Shown: positions 21,801 through 33,730 of the stretch, one piece after another | Numbering within the stretch: the first letter of the stretch is position 1 | How the letters are laid out: each line of letters opens with the position of its first letter | From: Roridomyces roridus | Lineage: Eukaryota; Basidiomycota; Agaricomycetes; Agaricales; Mycenaceae | DNA length: 64,000 nucleotides | Assembly (NCBI GenBank): GCA_029378245.1 | Contig: JARKIF010000073.1 | Span: 1-64,000 of the forward strand | Direction: 5' to 3' | Translations under genes and position numbers: made by a program | Notes under the pieces: generated by a model | Told to the model about the DNA's origin: nothing | The model's input: only the letters and a program-made list of their open reading frames with translations | Databases searched by the model: none

Positions 21801-24800
21801 GTTCATTGCCCTCACATACAGGCAGGAGGCGAGGGCCAGAAGTGAGACGGAGGAGTGCGACGGAGGTGCGGAGAGAGAAGAATACCGGAGGTGAAGAGTT
21901 GCGAACGGAGGTGAAGGGTTGAGAGCTGGGCTCGGCTGTGGGATGTTGGAGGCTGAGTTTCTTGCAGGTAGGCCTTCCCGTGGTGCTTCTAATCGTCGAC
22001 TGGTACCACTCACCGGGTCCCTTCGTAACCCAACCTATGTATGCACCTTCGCTATGTATCCCTTCTCCCTCTCATTCTCTTCGTTCTCAGGTATCCGGTG
22101 AATAGTATCTATGCTGTACAACATAGATAGAATGGAATTGTCGAGAATTAGTCACACTGACCTCAGAGGCCACCATCTTCGTCACCTACAGCTCCGTCGT
22201 GTCGGCGAACCATATGAGTAATACCCGGGCAGCCAATCGGATGCCGAATAAAGATCGTTCCCCACTTTCTTTTTTATGTAGGTCATATTTTACCCTAGAT
22301 TACCTACTCTGAAGGTCGGGATTTTGTGTCGTAGGCCTGCCCCACCCAAATTGATTTTCTCCCCATTTTTCCCAGGTCATTTAACACGCGCACAGGGTTT
22401 CGTTCGAAAGGCAGGGTACTTCCCTATACAGATTCATACTTGTGCTACCAACTTTTTTCAAGAGTGTCGGTCAATTGATTGTCCCTCACTCAGAAATGTC
22501 CAGCACTACTGTAAATGTTGTTTCAAGCCTTTGTATGCTTCATCCAAGTCTGCGGTGCAATTCTTTGGCCTCCGACAAGTTGAATTTATCAAACATAAAT
22601 TGTAGTAGGGAACGACAATAGGCACTTCATACACACTAAGTGAACACTCACCCGTGCACTACCCTCATCTCCCATCCTCCCTCATTCACATCTTCGGCTC
22701 TCAGGCTCCCGCCCCCCATCCTTGCCATCTCCTCCCTCCGCTCCCTCGCCTCTGCTTGCCTCCGCTCCGCTCCTGTACTTCGTGCAATCTCCTCACCTCT
22801 TCAGCCCTCACACTCCGCCCTCACCTCCCACGTCTCATCTCCAGCCCTCACACCCCGCTCTTCTCCCCGCTCTCACCTCCCACGCTCACTCCACGCTCAC
22901 CTCCCCCTCTCCTCCTGTACGCGAGGGCGATGGAGTACGTCGAGCACGGAACGCATTCTTCATCCCCGAGAACAAATGACAACACACCATAGACATGTAG
23001 GGAGGAGGCTGGGGCGTAGCGGTCGAAAATGTGCAGGCATTCGTCCCGGCCTCAGCGTGAGGTATCCTGCCTGGGGGGTACCATTTATGGGACGAGAACA
23101 TTGTCGTGGTCTGGGTATGAATGCATGAGCGGCGTGGAAAGCAGCCGGCGGCGGGTGCTGGTGAAGAGGTTCGGAGGCACCGGAGGTGGGTAGGTCTGTA
23201 GGTCAACACCACCGCAGTGAACAGAAATTTGAAGGTCATCAAGCCGTCTTGGAGGTAGGGAAGGGAGACTGGTGTGCCAGGCGGCCCAAACGAGCCGTGG
23301 GGTGCTGGTGGCAAGGAGGAGCGGAGGAACGGAGACGGAGGCCACGTATGTCAACAACGTCGCGTTAGACGGAAGCCCTGAGGTATTCAAAACGTTTTGG
23401 AGGTCGGGATATGGAGGCAGCTTGAACGGGGTGCTGGTAGTTACTAGTAGGGAGGAACGGAGGTGGCGCAGGCGCATGATGGACCGAAAGGGTAGCAGTC
23501 GACAGAACGCCGACGTCGTAGACGCATTGTCGACTAGGTAGGTCGGGGAGGCGTGAAAGGCCGAACGGGGTGCGGGTGGAGGAGGCGGCGAGGAGGAACG
23601 GAGGCCCGGGTGGTGGCATCAACGGAGCACGTTCAGTGGCTTAGCCTGGCGAGGGGATGCTTTGAGGGCGCACTACAGGCAATGGCAAAGCATTCCGAGG
23701 CGTGGATTAGTGGTGGTGCATCAGAGCGTCGACGACGGTGGTGGCAAGAGGAGCTTCCCGATTGGGAAGAACTGATCCGTCGCTGTGTTACGCAACTGTA
23801 GATGCCGCCTGTTAGGTACGCTTCGTGTCAACATTTTAAGGTACCTACTCGGTCCCGGAGGTACGCGAACGGTGCTTCCTTAGGTGCTTTGCTCCGTAAC
23901 TCACCTCATTGCAGTGGGCAAAGAACTGTTCCGCACCTTCCCTGTGTTTCGAGACAGCATTCTCGACATGGACACTGTCTTCCGACGTCGGACAGGCAAT
24001 TCCATCATCCACGACCATGGCTTGTTTGGCGAATCCTCATCCGATTTCCCCGCAGTGTGGCGCATCGAACTGACCCTCCCCGCCATAGCCATGTTTCAAA
24101 TGGCACTGTTCGACTTGCTAGTCCATCTCGGCGTGACCCCGGATATTGTCCTCGGACATTCCGCCGGCGAGACTGCCGTTCTTTATGCGTCTGGGGCAGC
24201 GCCACGTGCCCTGGCTGTCGAACTGGCTATCATCCGCGGCCAGGTGTTCTCTGCTGTGGAGACCGCCGGCGGCACGATGGCAGCGGTTGCATGTGGTCCC
24301 GAACGAATGGAGACGTTGCTTGCCAGCTATCGCTTCAAGAACCCTAACTGCGGAATCGTGGAGTTGGCGTGCGTTAACTCGCCTTCGGCCGTGGCAATCT
24401 CGGGTGAGGAACAGGCAATAGACGAAGTGTTGCTCTTGGCTAAAGAGCAGGGGATCTTCGGACGCAAAATCCGCACTCGAGTGCCGATCCATTCCTCCAT
24501 GATGGACATGTGCCGGCAGAGGTACGAGTCCGAGGTTCAAGAGTTATTCGCGAGCTATCCGGGAGACCACATTCCAAAGATCCGCACCTACTCGACTCTC
24601 ACTGGTACCGAGTTCAAAGACCAATTGGACGCCGAATACTTTTGGCGAAACACACGCTCACAGGTTTTATTCTCTACAGCTGTGCAAAGTCTGCCAGGGC
24701 CGTGTACCATCGTGGAAATCTCTCCGCACCCCGTGCTCTCGTCCTACATGTTCGAAATGGTGCCTTCGTCGTCCAACGTCTTCTCTGTGGCTCGTAGACC

Positions 24801-27800
24801 AGCAGCTCATTCCCCGAGTACCGAACATCACGATCTACTCGAGTTCCTTGGGAAGCTCACTGCAGCAGGGTATAACGGCGTCAATTTCGCGTCCCTCAAC
24901 TCGACATCTTCCTCCGCCTTCAAATTGAAGTTGCCACCGTATCCCTTCTTGAACAAACAATTCCCGTTGTTTCCCGAGCCCACCACACCAAGCCGTTCTT
25001 ATGGACCGGTTAATCGCCCGCGTTTGAGGTTGAATCGCGACACACATCCCACCCTTGCGGAACATGTGATCCGAGGAGAGCCCATTTGGCCCGCGGCCGG
25101 ATTCATCGAAATGGTGTGTAGTCAGTCCGTCCACTCAAACCTCGCGTCACCTCATTGGTTACAGGCGTTGGAATTCGGCGCGCGCGTCCTGTTGAATGTA
25201 AATTTCAGAGCGATACTCTCACTCTCGGCGGAGGATCCTATTCCAGTCAGCGTGAGGTCAAAGGGGTCTTACTGGAGTATTGCCTCGTCTGGTCGTTCAA
25301 CTGTAAGAAAGTCGAGATTATTCGGGCTCTGAGCTCACGATTGACCAGGCGGAACGAATCCATGCCGACGGATACCTATCGTTTGCACTTCCGGACGACA
25401 AGCATTGCGATGACTTGAACATCCCAGAGATTAGGAGTCGCTGCGATACACATATTGCTTCAGGTATTCTTTCTTTTATTTTCATTGCTGGGAAGATTGA
25501 GCCATCTTTTGTGTCCATAGACGAATTGTATCCATCACTTTCCTTCTTCTCCTCGTACGGCCGGAGTTTTCAGCGAGTAACAAACTTGTATTACAACGCA
25601 AACGAAGCTCTGGGCTCAGTTCAAGGCATGGACGATGTTTTGACCAGGTTTGCGGCTCTCTTCTTGGTGAATGGTTGATTTCGGTGAATGGTTGATTTCT
25701 TATTGGACTTGACAACAGAGACCAAGCATACGTACTACATCCCGCCATTCTGGATGCATGCGTCCACATCGCAACTCACCGGTCCTTCCACGGCGATCAT
25801 GCTCCAAACAACTATTACCTCCCCGCGCGTCTGGGAGAGATGATCCTGCACAATCCGCCCAAAGCACGATACTTTCCGTCCCACGTGTACAGCCATGTTG
25901 AATTCATCAAATGGATCCCAGGTGAGAGACTCCAGTGCAAATTGAGCGAACGCTGACGAAATCCAGATTCGATTGTCTTCAACATCACGATTGCGGATGA
26001 TTTCGGCAAACGACTCTGCACTTTGCGGAACTTCGCACTCGCACGCCATACTATCTCCCCGCTTCGTGAAATCTCGGCGCCGGTGCACATGGTTGCCCAA
26101 CCTGCCTTGTCAGACATTCCTGAAACGATCAAGCCGTTAGGACTGGAATTACTAGAGTCTCATGATGTTCAAGTTGGATTGCGGCATACGATCTCGGTGC
26201 TTACGGAAGGTCACCAACGAGTGGTTCGCATTCGGGTGGTTGGTGATGGTAAGTCGATTCCTTCCTGCTGAATTCAACTGACTGGTGACTAGTGAACATG
26301 GCATTGTTTCTCGGTCAAGCCCAGAGCATCATGGAGGATTTCCCGCTTGCAGCCTTCGAGATATCCCTTCTTCCCGAGTACGCCGCGTTCGTAGAGAATA
26401 TCAACAGGCCATTCATCACTGTCCGATCCGAAAACATCAACGCGGACTCTGACAGCTACTTCGATATTGTTCTGCTCTTTGTGCGGAGCGCTCTCAATCA
26501 TGACCCCCTGATCGCCGAATGTGACGGTTTACTCCTACCCGGGGGTACACTCCTTCTAGCAGAGCCGAATCCCGAAGCGCCCATGGAATACCGCGTTCTG
26601 GAGACCTTGAGAAAGGCGCGATGGGCGCCCGAGAAATCCCCGCTCCCTGCAGACGACACGATTTTTCTCGCTTACAAATACGGCGAGGAACATGAACTCC
26701 AGAGTGCCATCCGCAAGTTGGACCCCTCGCAGCCATTGCACATTTGGATCACCACTCTGGAGGGCACAGACGCCGGCGCGGGATTATGCTTCACGCGTGC
26801 GCTTCGCCGGGAATATCTCATGTGGAACATCCGATTTTCATCCTTCCCGGCCACCTACTCCGACGAAATGCAGACAGACTGTCTTCGCAGTCTGCCAGCG
26901 GGTTTCAAGGCGGAGCCGGATATATTATTTTCGAGCTCTGGAGAGCCCCTCGTGCCGCGACTGGTGCCTGTTCCTGCACCCATATCCACAACAGTCGCCC
27001 CGCCTTTTTTGCATCAGGAGCCACTGGGAGAGGATCAGGTCGTAGTTCGAATTCACAGCACCTCGATCTATCCCAATTTCTCAGCGTTCACCGGCTCTGT
27101 GGTTCAAGTTCAGCCCGATCACGCGACACAGACCCCATCTGGAAACTTTGTCGTGGGTTTGCACACCGGACCACTCCATGATTTTACCACAATCAATTTG
27201 GGTTCGGCATCATCTGTCCCTCAACTCTGGGCCCCAGATCATGTCCCCGGCGTCATCACGGCGGTGCTCGGTCTTGGGATGAGCATATGGAATCAGCTTC
27301 ACCGAGCTCGCAGACTCGCCATCTTGGTCACACATTGTGATACCATCATCGGCTCGGCTGTTGCCGACATATATCGCAGCCAAGGGTTCAACATCTCGCA
27401 AACCACCGCAGACGCGTCCATCGTGGATCTGGCGCGTCTGGGACACCATACATTCGACGTGATACTTTCTGGATACGGGTCGGACGATGGAGAGTCCCCG
27501 TTTTTGAACACGCTGCTGCGGCCATCTGGGGGTAAATTGTTTCACTGGCAGGCCGAGCTGCCGAGGGCCTTGCGGGAAGATCCGTGTTCGATCGGCGACG
27601 CTCTCCGTGTGGCGGTATCCAAAGATTTCTTCCTGGTGCCAGCGCCTCAACTACCCCAACTCGTCGACTCTCCTCCGGGTGCCGCGTTTGATCCCCATAA
27701 AACCTACGTCCTTCTAGGAGGAATCGGAAGTCTCGGCGCAGCTGTTGCTCTTTACATGGTTCAGGCAAGTACGTTCAAAATATAACCCATCACGCATCTC

Positions 27801-30253
27801 AAGACGAGTCGTAGCATGGCGCACGCCATATCCGAGTGACCTCTCGCTCTGGCCGCGACACACTCAATTCGGAGAAGCATCTGATTTCTCGGCGGATGTT
27901 CGCTTACCTAGCAAGCCTTGAACACGTGGATATTCGTTTGGAAGCTGTCGACGGATCCTCTGTCGAAGCCATGCAGCTGTTTTTCAACACCATCCCAGAG
28001 GCCCTGGGGGGATGTATCATTCTGTCTGCCATCCTGGCCGACGGACTGTTCTCGACTCTCAGCGCTGGTGACTTTGAACGAGTCAGAGCGGCGAAAACAG
28101 ACGTCTTCGAGACTCTGAAAAGTGTTGTAGATATCTCCTCGATGGATTTCATTATTGCCTTCTCGTCGTTCGCTGCGGTCTTTGGAACAGGCGGCCAAAC
28201 GAACTATTGCGCGTGCGTGATTTCGTCTCCGAGAATACGACATTCTCACGGGCCACAGCTCCAACGGCGCACTCGAAGAAAAAATCCTAGCCTTTTCAAA
28301 CGGCTTCTCCTTCCTTTGTCCCGCTATCATCGACTCTTCATTCCTGAGCTCCGGCGACACATCACGTCTGCGGTACCTCTTCGCGTACGCCATGTCTATG
28401 GAAGGTAAGAAATATGCTCAACACTTGGCTGCAGACTAAAAATCTACGCAGAAATGGTTCTGTGGCTGGACGATGCCATTTCGAGATTCCAACGCGGCGT
28501 TCGATTCCGGCGGTATCTACCAAACTTGGATTGGACGGCGTTGGATAGAGGCCTGGGAATGACCAAATTGGGCACGCATTTGCTCCAGTCGTCTCGGAAC
28601 ACCACGGAAATTGATACCACCTCGACGAGTGAGACGGTGCCCGCCAAGATCACCAAGGTCATTCAGAATGTTCTCAACGTATCGAGCGAAGACTTTGACG
28701 CGGACGTTCCGTTGACTTCCTACGGGATTGATTCGTTGGCCGCCGGCCGTTTATCGTGAGGGTACAACCTTTCAACCAAGGACTAGCTGATGGAAAGATC
28801 CAGATTTGCGCTCCGCTCTTGGGTTCAAATTTCTCAGTTGCAGCTCCTGGCGGACATTTCTCTGAACCGCATTATCGACAACTTGGTGGAGTGGTCCTCC
28901 GAGCCGGAAATAGTGACACCAGACAAAGATGATCAGGTGCAAGTCCCCACTACGACGCTGATGCATAATTATGTTCGAGATCTAGTCGGAATGGTGGAGC
29001 AGGCTGCAGCGGGACAGACTGTGTCGTCAACCTCTCCACTCCAGACTGTGCTGCTCACTGGGACCACGGGCGCCGTTGGCTGTCATCTTCTAGCGCATTT
29101 GCTCGCAAACGATGGCGTGCAAAAGGTCTACGCCCTGATCCGAGGCGATTCGATATCCGACAGGCAAGCCGATACCCTCAGCAAACAGGGATTACCTCCG
29201 TCGTTGGTGCATTCCGAGAAACTGGTCCTTCTCGCCGCCGATTTCCGCCGAGATGACTTGGGCATACCTACTGAGATCCAATCTTCCATTACCCACATCA
29301 TTCATAATGGTGAGCCGACCAAATCCCCCGCATCATTGATTTTCGACCACGGATCACAGCGTGGAAGTTGGACTTTGTGTCGCCCTTGGAAGATTTCGAC
29401 GAACTTATGAAGGCGACTGCGAGATTGCTTCAGCTTGCTACTCAATGCAACGCCGTTGTGCGCCCCACATTCTCGTTCATCAGCTCTTTCGCCGTTGCCG
29501 GCAACCGTGCGTTGATCTCATCAACAGCCAATGATCGCGTCTCTAACCTCCTGCAGTGTCTTCAACAACAGCTGCACTGGAACTACCCAGACAAGACCCT
29601 AAAGATATCATGCCAGTGGGTTACCTACAATCCAAATGGGTCGGCGAACGACTGGTCCAAATTGCGTCCGAGCGACGCTGGTTGAACGCCAACGTGATTC
29701 GCGTGGGGCAGTTGACGGGAAGTGCCAGTGGGACGTGGGAAACGACACAATGGTTCCCCGCTCTCGTGCAATCCGGTGCATATCTGGGATGTCTCCCAGA
29801 TGGTAATGAGGTGCGTAGCCCGGCCTGAATTCAACCTGATTCTCACAATTCATTCATCTCGTTCAGGAAATCTCGTGGCTTTCGGTCAACGACGCCGCCG
29901 CTGCGATCGTCGACATGTCCAGCCTGGCATCGATGAATTCAACATTTCACCTTGTCCACCCTCGGCCTACGACGTGGCGCGCGTTGATGGACCATATGGT
30001 GCCTCTCCTTGGTGGCACTCTAGTCCCGTACGAGGAATGGCTTGGTCGGCTAAAGCACGCATCCGGGGGACTAGCGGCATTGCGACTGTTAGATTTCTTC
30101 CAAAGTGGGTTGCCGCATGTTAGGGTGGATTCGAGGCGAGCGGTCGAGGCTTCTGAAACCCTGGGAAGCGAGCATCTGATGCAGCTTGGTCGGGCCGACG
30201 TTGAAAGTTGGGTTAAATACTGGAAGGAGTCTGGATTTTTGCCGCGTATGTAA
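18893..30253 (+). CDS. Partially reducing polyketide synthase with terminal thioester reductase
   Basis: Single multidomain enzyme of roughly 2,400 residues in many exons. The KS starts at once (TPVAIVGISAALPSG) and has the active Cys in VDTACSSS and both His (ELHATG, GNIGHTEI). The AT has FSGQGPQ, then GHSAGE. The DH has HxxxGxxxxP in HVIRGEPIWP and the second acid in LHPAILDACVH. The following stretch resembles methyltransferase and enoylreductase folds without binding motifs, probably inactive. The KR has GGIGSLG and NYCA with an upstream catalytic Ser. The ACP carries GIDSL. The reductase has LLTGTTGAVG and YLQSK. Splicing at 19090-19138 and 28213-28258 restores the frame. The intron at 20855-23914 contains a mobile element; joining gives HDRMGKELF across it. 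The gene appears intact. Expected product: a partly reduced polyketide released as an aldehyde (inference). Confidence 0.88.
20885..23886. mobile_element. 3.0-kb hAT-like fold-back element in a PKS intron
   Basis: The ends are near-perfect inverted repeats of about 79 bp (20885-20963 and 23808-23886, beginning CACCTAAGGAAGC). They are flanked by an exact 8-bp direct repeat CTTTGCTC at 20877-20884 and 23887-23894, the duplication length of hAT transposons. Beyond the TIRs the two arms stay loosely complementary for about 1 kb (for example gattgggaagc, gccgctcgtttgggccgcc, and a pyrimidine-rich tract at 22690-22920 against a purine-rich one at 21800-21920). About 0.7 kb of unmatched centre remains. 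No transposase frame is recognisable, so it is non-autonomous. It sits wholly inside the intron at 20855-23914. Confidence 0.85.
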
Positions 30254-31614
30254 GTAGATGGTTCTCTCTCATGTACGAATAGTGTCTACATCATCTGATA
30301 GAATTGATCCGATAGATGTGGATCATTTCGGGAGGGTGGCCGATCAGACTTGTCCGAGTTTGTGCCAGTCACTGAGTGTTGTCTCCTCCCACCATTCAGA
30401 ACGCCACTTACCTTCAAGCAACGCTTCAACTGCTCCCTCACTTCTTGCGCAATCGGATGAACCGGCGTGATTCAGACATGCACATCTCTGGACCCAGGCT
30501 CTGGAGACTCTGACAGCGCCGAGCGGCTTGCCAGCGCGCGCTTCTTTCTTCCCGGATTCTCTGGTCGTTCCTCAGCGCCGAGATTAAAGTCAGGTCTTAC
30601 CCTGGTTGGGAGTAGCCTATATCAAATCTGCCCCGAAATTAGGCCTTCGCACAAGTCTCTCAGTCAGCTGATGTGGTCCCGCCGGTGCGGCCCCCTGGAT
30701 GTTGACCGAAAATGCCAAGTCTTCGACTCGAGAGTTGCTTTCTCTGAACAAGCTGTCTGTCTTTCACGGAAAAGAACCGGGATCCGACCGTTGTTCCAAT
30801 TCAAGAGTCAAGAGGGGCCCATTCTTCAATGCCGCGTTCCATGATTGTCATTCCGGCCTAGTACTTACCCCGCCCGTAGTCTGAGACCGTTCTCGGCGCC
30901 CCGTATATTCTTGAAGACCGACTAGCGCCTGAAACCCTGCTGCACGGAAGGCCTTTTCGAACTTCCAACCCTTGATTGTACGTACTTACGTCTCAGGGCC
31001 GATTGCTTCCCTGCGCCGCCGTCCAGGTAGGCTTCAGCCTTTCATATTTGCTCTTCTGCCGAGGAGGAGCGGTATGGTATGTTGCGATCCGCGCTTCAAT
31101 GCGCGAGGAGCGGCGTGTTAGGTCAGCGGGACTCTGTTGATATCTCGGTCTCCTTGGCCGTTGGTCTTCATCTTGGAAATGATCCTGCGGACGAAATGCG
31201 ACTTGGACGTCTGGAAAACAACACCCAGTCGGTACGCATCTTCTATTAGTCTGAACTCTCCCGTGTCATACATCGCAATTTACATACAATCTGTCAGACG
31301 GGCTGCAATTGAGCAATTAGCTGTTTTCGTCGAGTAATGGAACGCTCGCATAACGTATGATGAACACATGAGGTTATGTCTTTTCTTCCTGATTTACGCG
31401 CTCTGGGACCGCCGTTCATGCAGTTCTTGACAGTGCATAACGGCAGTTGTGCGGATCTCCCATTCAAAGATTTGGATGGCCGAAGAAGGTGCTCGGCATG
31501 TCCCCGCTGGGTTCCTCGATCACGGAGGGGTTAGAGTGGTACGTTTCTATGTCGTCCAATTTAAATAGTGCTCGGGAGCGCCACGGAAGATTGAGTCGCC
31601 CTCCCTCCTCCAAC
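30254..31614. other. Intergenic region, no gene recognised
   Basis: Between the PKS stop and the deacetylase start. Only short frames without motifs; a Ser-rich frame at 30467-30844 has no family features. Confidence 0.4.
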
Positions 31615-33171
31615 ATGCATCTCCTGCTGTCGACTCTGCTGGCTGCTACGGCAGTCTGGGGCCGTTCGAACCTGGTTTGCTGGTTACTGCCACACCTTGC
31701 ACGGCCTAATACGTTGCAGGAATATCGTGCCACGCCTCAAGTCTACGACGCTTGCATCAATGCCAACGATATTGCTCTCACCTTCGTACGTACTCTGGCC
31801 CGAGTCTTGATAATAGATGCTCACTCGTAGTAGGATGACGGTGCGCCTACCCCTTCTTGCTCTGCACCACATAACATGTCCTGCAGGACCGTACATCTAC
31901 CTCCGCAGCATCTCCGACCAGTTCACCGCCGCCGGCGCCAAAGCAACCTTTTTCATGAACGGCAACAACTTCGACTGTATCTACAACCCCGACCGCATTT
32001 CCGACGTCAAATACGCCTATGCCGCGGGACACATGATCGGCAGCCACACCTGGTCGCACGCGGACCTCACTTCCGGCCTCTCGACGGCGCAGATCCAAGA
32101 CGCCATGTTCCGCATGGAGGAGGCCTTCTCGCGGATCCTTGGGATCAAGCCTGCGTTCATGCGCCCGCCGTTCGGAGACTATAACGATAATATTCAGTCC
32201 ATTGCGGCTGGGAGGGGCCAGAGTCTCGCTTTGTGGGATTGGGACACTGGGGATGCCGATGGCAACACGACGGCGCAGTCCGAGGCGGTTTACAATGACG
32301 TTGCGAATGCGAAGGTCAAGAATGCTTTGATTTTGGAGCATGAGACCGAGGGTGAGTTTGAGCTTGGGTATGAGTATGGCTCGGTCGCTCACTCGGACAG
32401 AAACGACTGCTAACACTCTGGTTCCGTTTGCGATCAAGTTATTCCAGAGCAAAGGATACAACGTGTGTCATTTCCCAACTCCAACGCATCCGAATAACCA
32501 GTTCCACAGCTCGTCACGATGGCTCAGTGCCTTGGAGTCCAACCATACCAAGCGATCGGAGTCGCTCAGCAACAAACTTCGGCTTGGACATGTGATGGCA
32601 CCCCCGACCCTGGCGATGTATGCGGCGGCTCCATCGCTTGCGAAACCGGCACGCCCGTCTTCTCCTCGACGACCGGGACGCCTACCAGTACTCCTACCAG
32701 CACGCCCCCAACTGCCACGCCCACCGCAACGACTTACATCCACCCCACCGCCAACGCCGCGAAATGCATCGCAGCGGCATCCAACGCAGACGGCGCCGTG
32801 GTGGAAATCGAAGACTGCGCTACTACGACTTCCCAGCAGTGGACCGTCTCTGGAGCTACCCTCCAGATCTTTGGCAACAAGTGTCTGGATGTGACCAACG
32901 GCGCCACGGCGGATGGGACGAAGATGCAGATATGGACTTGCACGAGTGGGAATACGAACCAGATGTGGACGCTTTCGGGGAATACGATTCAGTGGAAGGG
33001 AAAGTCGAGTTGTTTGGATTTGACCGGTGGGACGCAGACTGATGGCAATCCCGTGCGCTCAGTTTCTGTGCGCCTTTTGGATGAAATGCTGACCGGCGGT
33101 TTCTGTAGATCCAAATCTGGACTTGTACCGGTGGTCCGAACCAGGCGTGGACGAGAACGAGTACGCCTTGA
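31615..33171 (+). CDS. Secreted chitin/polysaccharide deacetylase (CE4) with ricin-type CBM13
   Basis: Hydrolyses N- or O-acetyl groups of a polysaccharide, probably chitin, outside the cell. The first exon (31615-31674) encodes a signal peptide. The metal and catalytic motif TFDDGP is assembled from three exons around 31800-31890. SHTWSHADL supplies the two His ligands and RPPFGDYND the next conserved motif. After the catalytic domain come a Thr/Pro-rich linker (TPTSTPTSTPPTATPT) and a ricin-B-like module with QQW and CLDVTNG repeats (about residues 300-430), ending IWTCTGG and the stop at 33169-33171. The CBM13 suggests anchoring to glycans. All catalytic motifs are present; the substrate is inferred. 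Confidence 0.85.
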
Positions 33172-33301
33172 GAGTGTTCGGTTTGATTCTTGGGACATTT
33201 TGGACATTCTTTTTATGGACAATATCACTTCTTGCTTTGTTGTTCACGAAATCTAATGAGTACTATCCTGGTGCCGATTATTTGAACCTCACCGTGGGGA
33301 G

Positions 33302-33397
33302 TTTCAACATCGCAAGTCGCTCAAACCCGACGGGGTTGCTGTTGAGCTACAGTGCTCAGCTACAGTGCTCAGGATGAGGCGTTTCATGGAGATGTGC
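33302..33397 (+). pseudogene. Short cytochrome P450 relic
   Basis: About 95 bp match the penultimate exon of P450 no. 1 (10050-10140, other strand): gcaagtcgctcaaacccgac, then ggggttg, and aggatgaggcgtttcatgg. The copy lacks 9 bp in the middle and carries a tandem duplicate of gctacagtgctca. Nothing else of the gene is present nearby. Confidence 0.7.
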
Positions 33398-33730
33398 ATC
33401 TACATTTCTTTCGTCTCACCCTGCAACAATGGACTGCCCTCCCGAGGACGCAAAATCGACTCCCCAACTCCGCAACAAAGGCAACCAAGGCAACGCTGGG
33501 GCGACCTTTTTCCTCGACGATTTTTCATTGATCTCAGCTTTTCCAACGAAATCCACGGGTCGTCCCAGTTCCCAGGCCATAGATGCATATTATGGCCCAT
33601 CGCCCCGGCATCATTGAATTCGGAACTGAAATCATCAATCAATTCCTTTCGCGTCCGGCAGCCGGCATCCCGGCATCGGCGACTAGAGCAACTCTCACGG
33701 ACCGGCAGCAATTGCATCTTCTCTTTTACC

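Noticed and set aside
22640..23128. Ser/Pro-rich frames in a pyrimidine-rich tract
   Set aside because: Composition artefact of the C/T-rich strand; all three frames stay open there.
23802..24347. 181-codon plus-strand frame overlapping the AT domain
   Set aside because: Starts inside the transposon TIR and runs out of frame with the PKS; no AT motif in this frame.
31847..32461. 204-codon minus-strand frame
   Set aside because: Antisense of the CE4 catalytic domain, whose motifs are on the plus strand.
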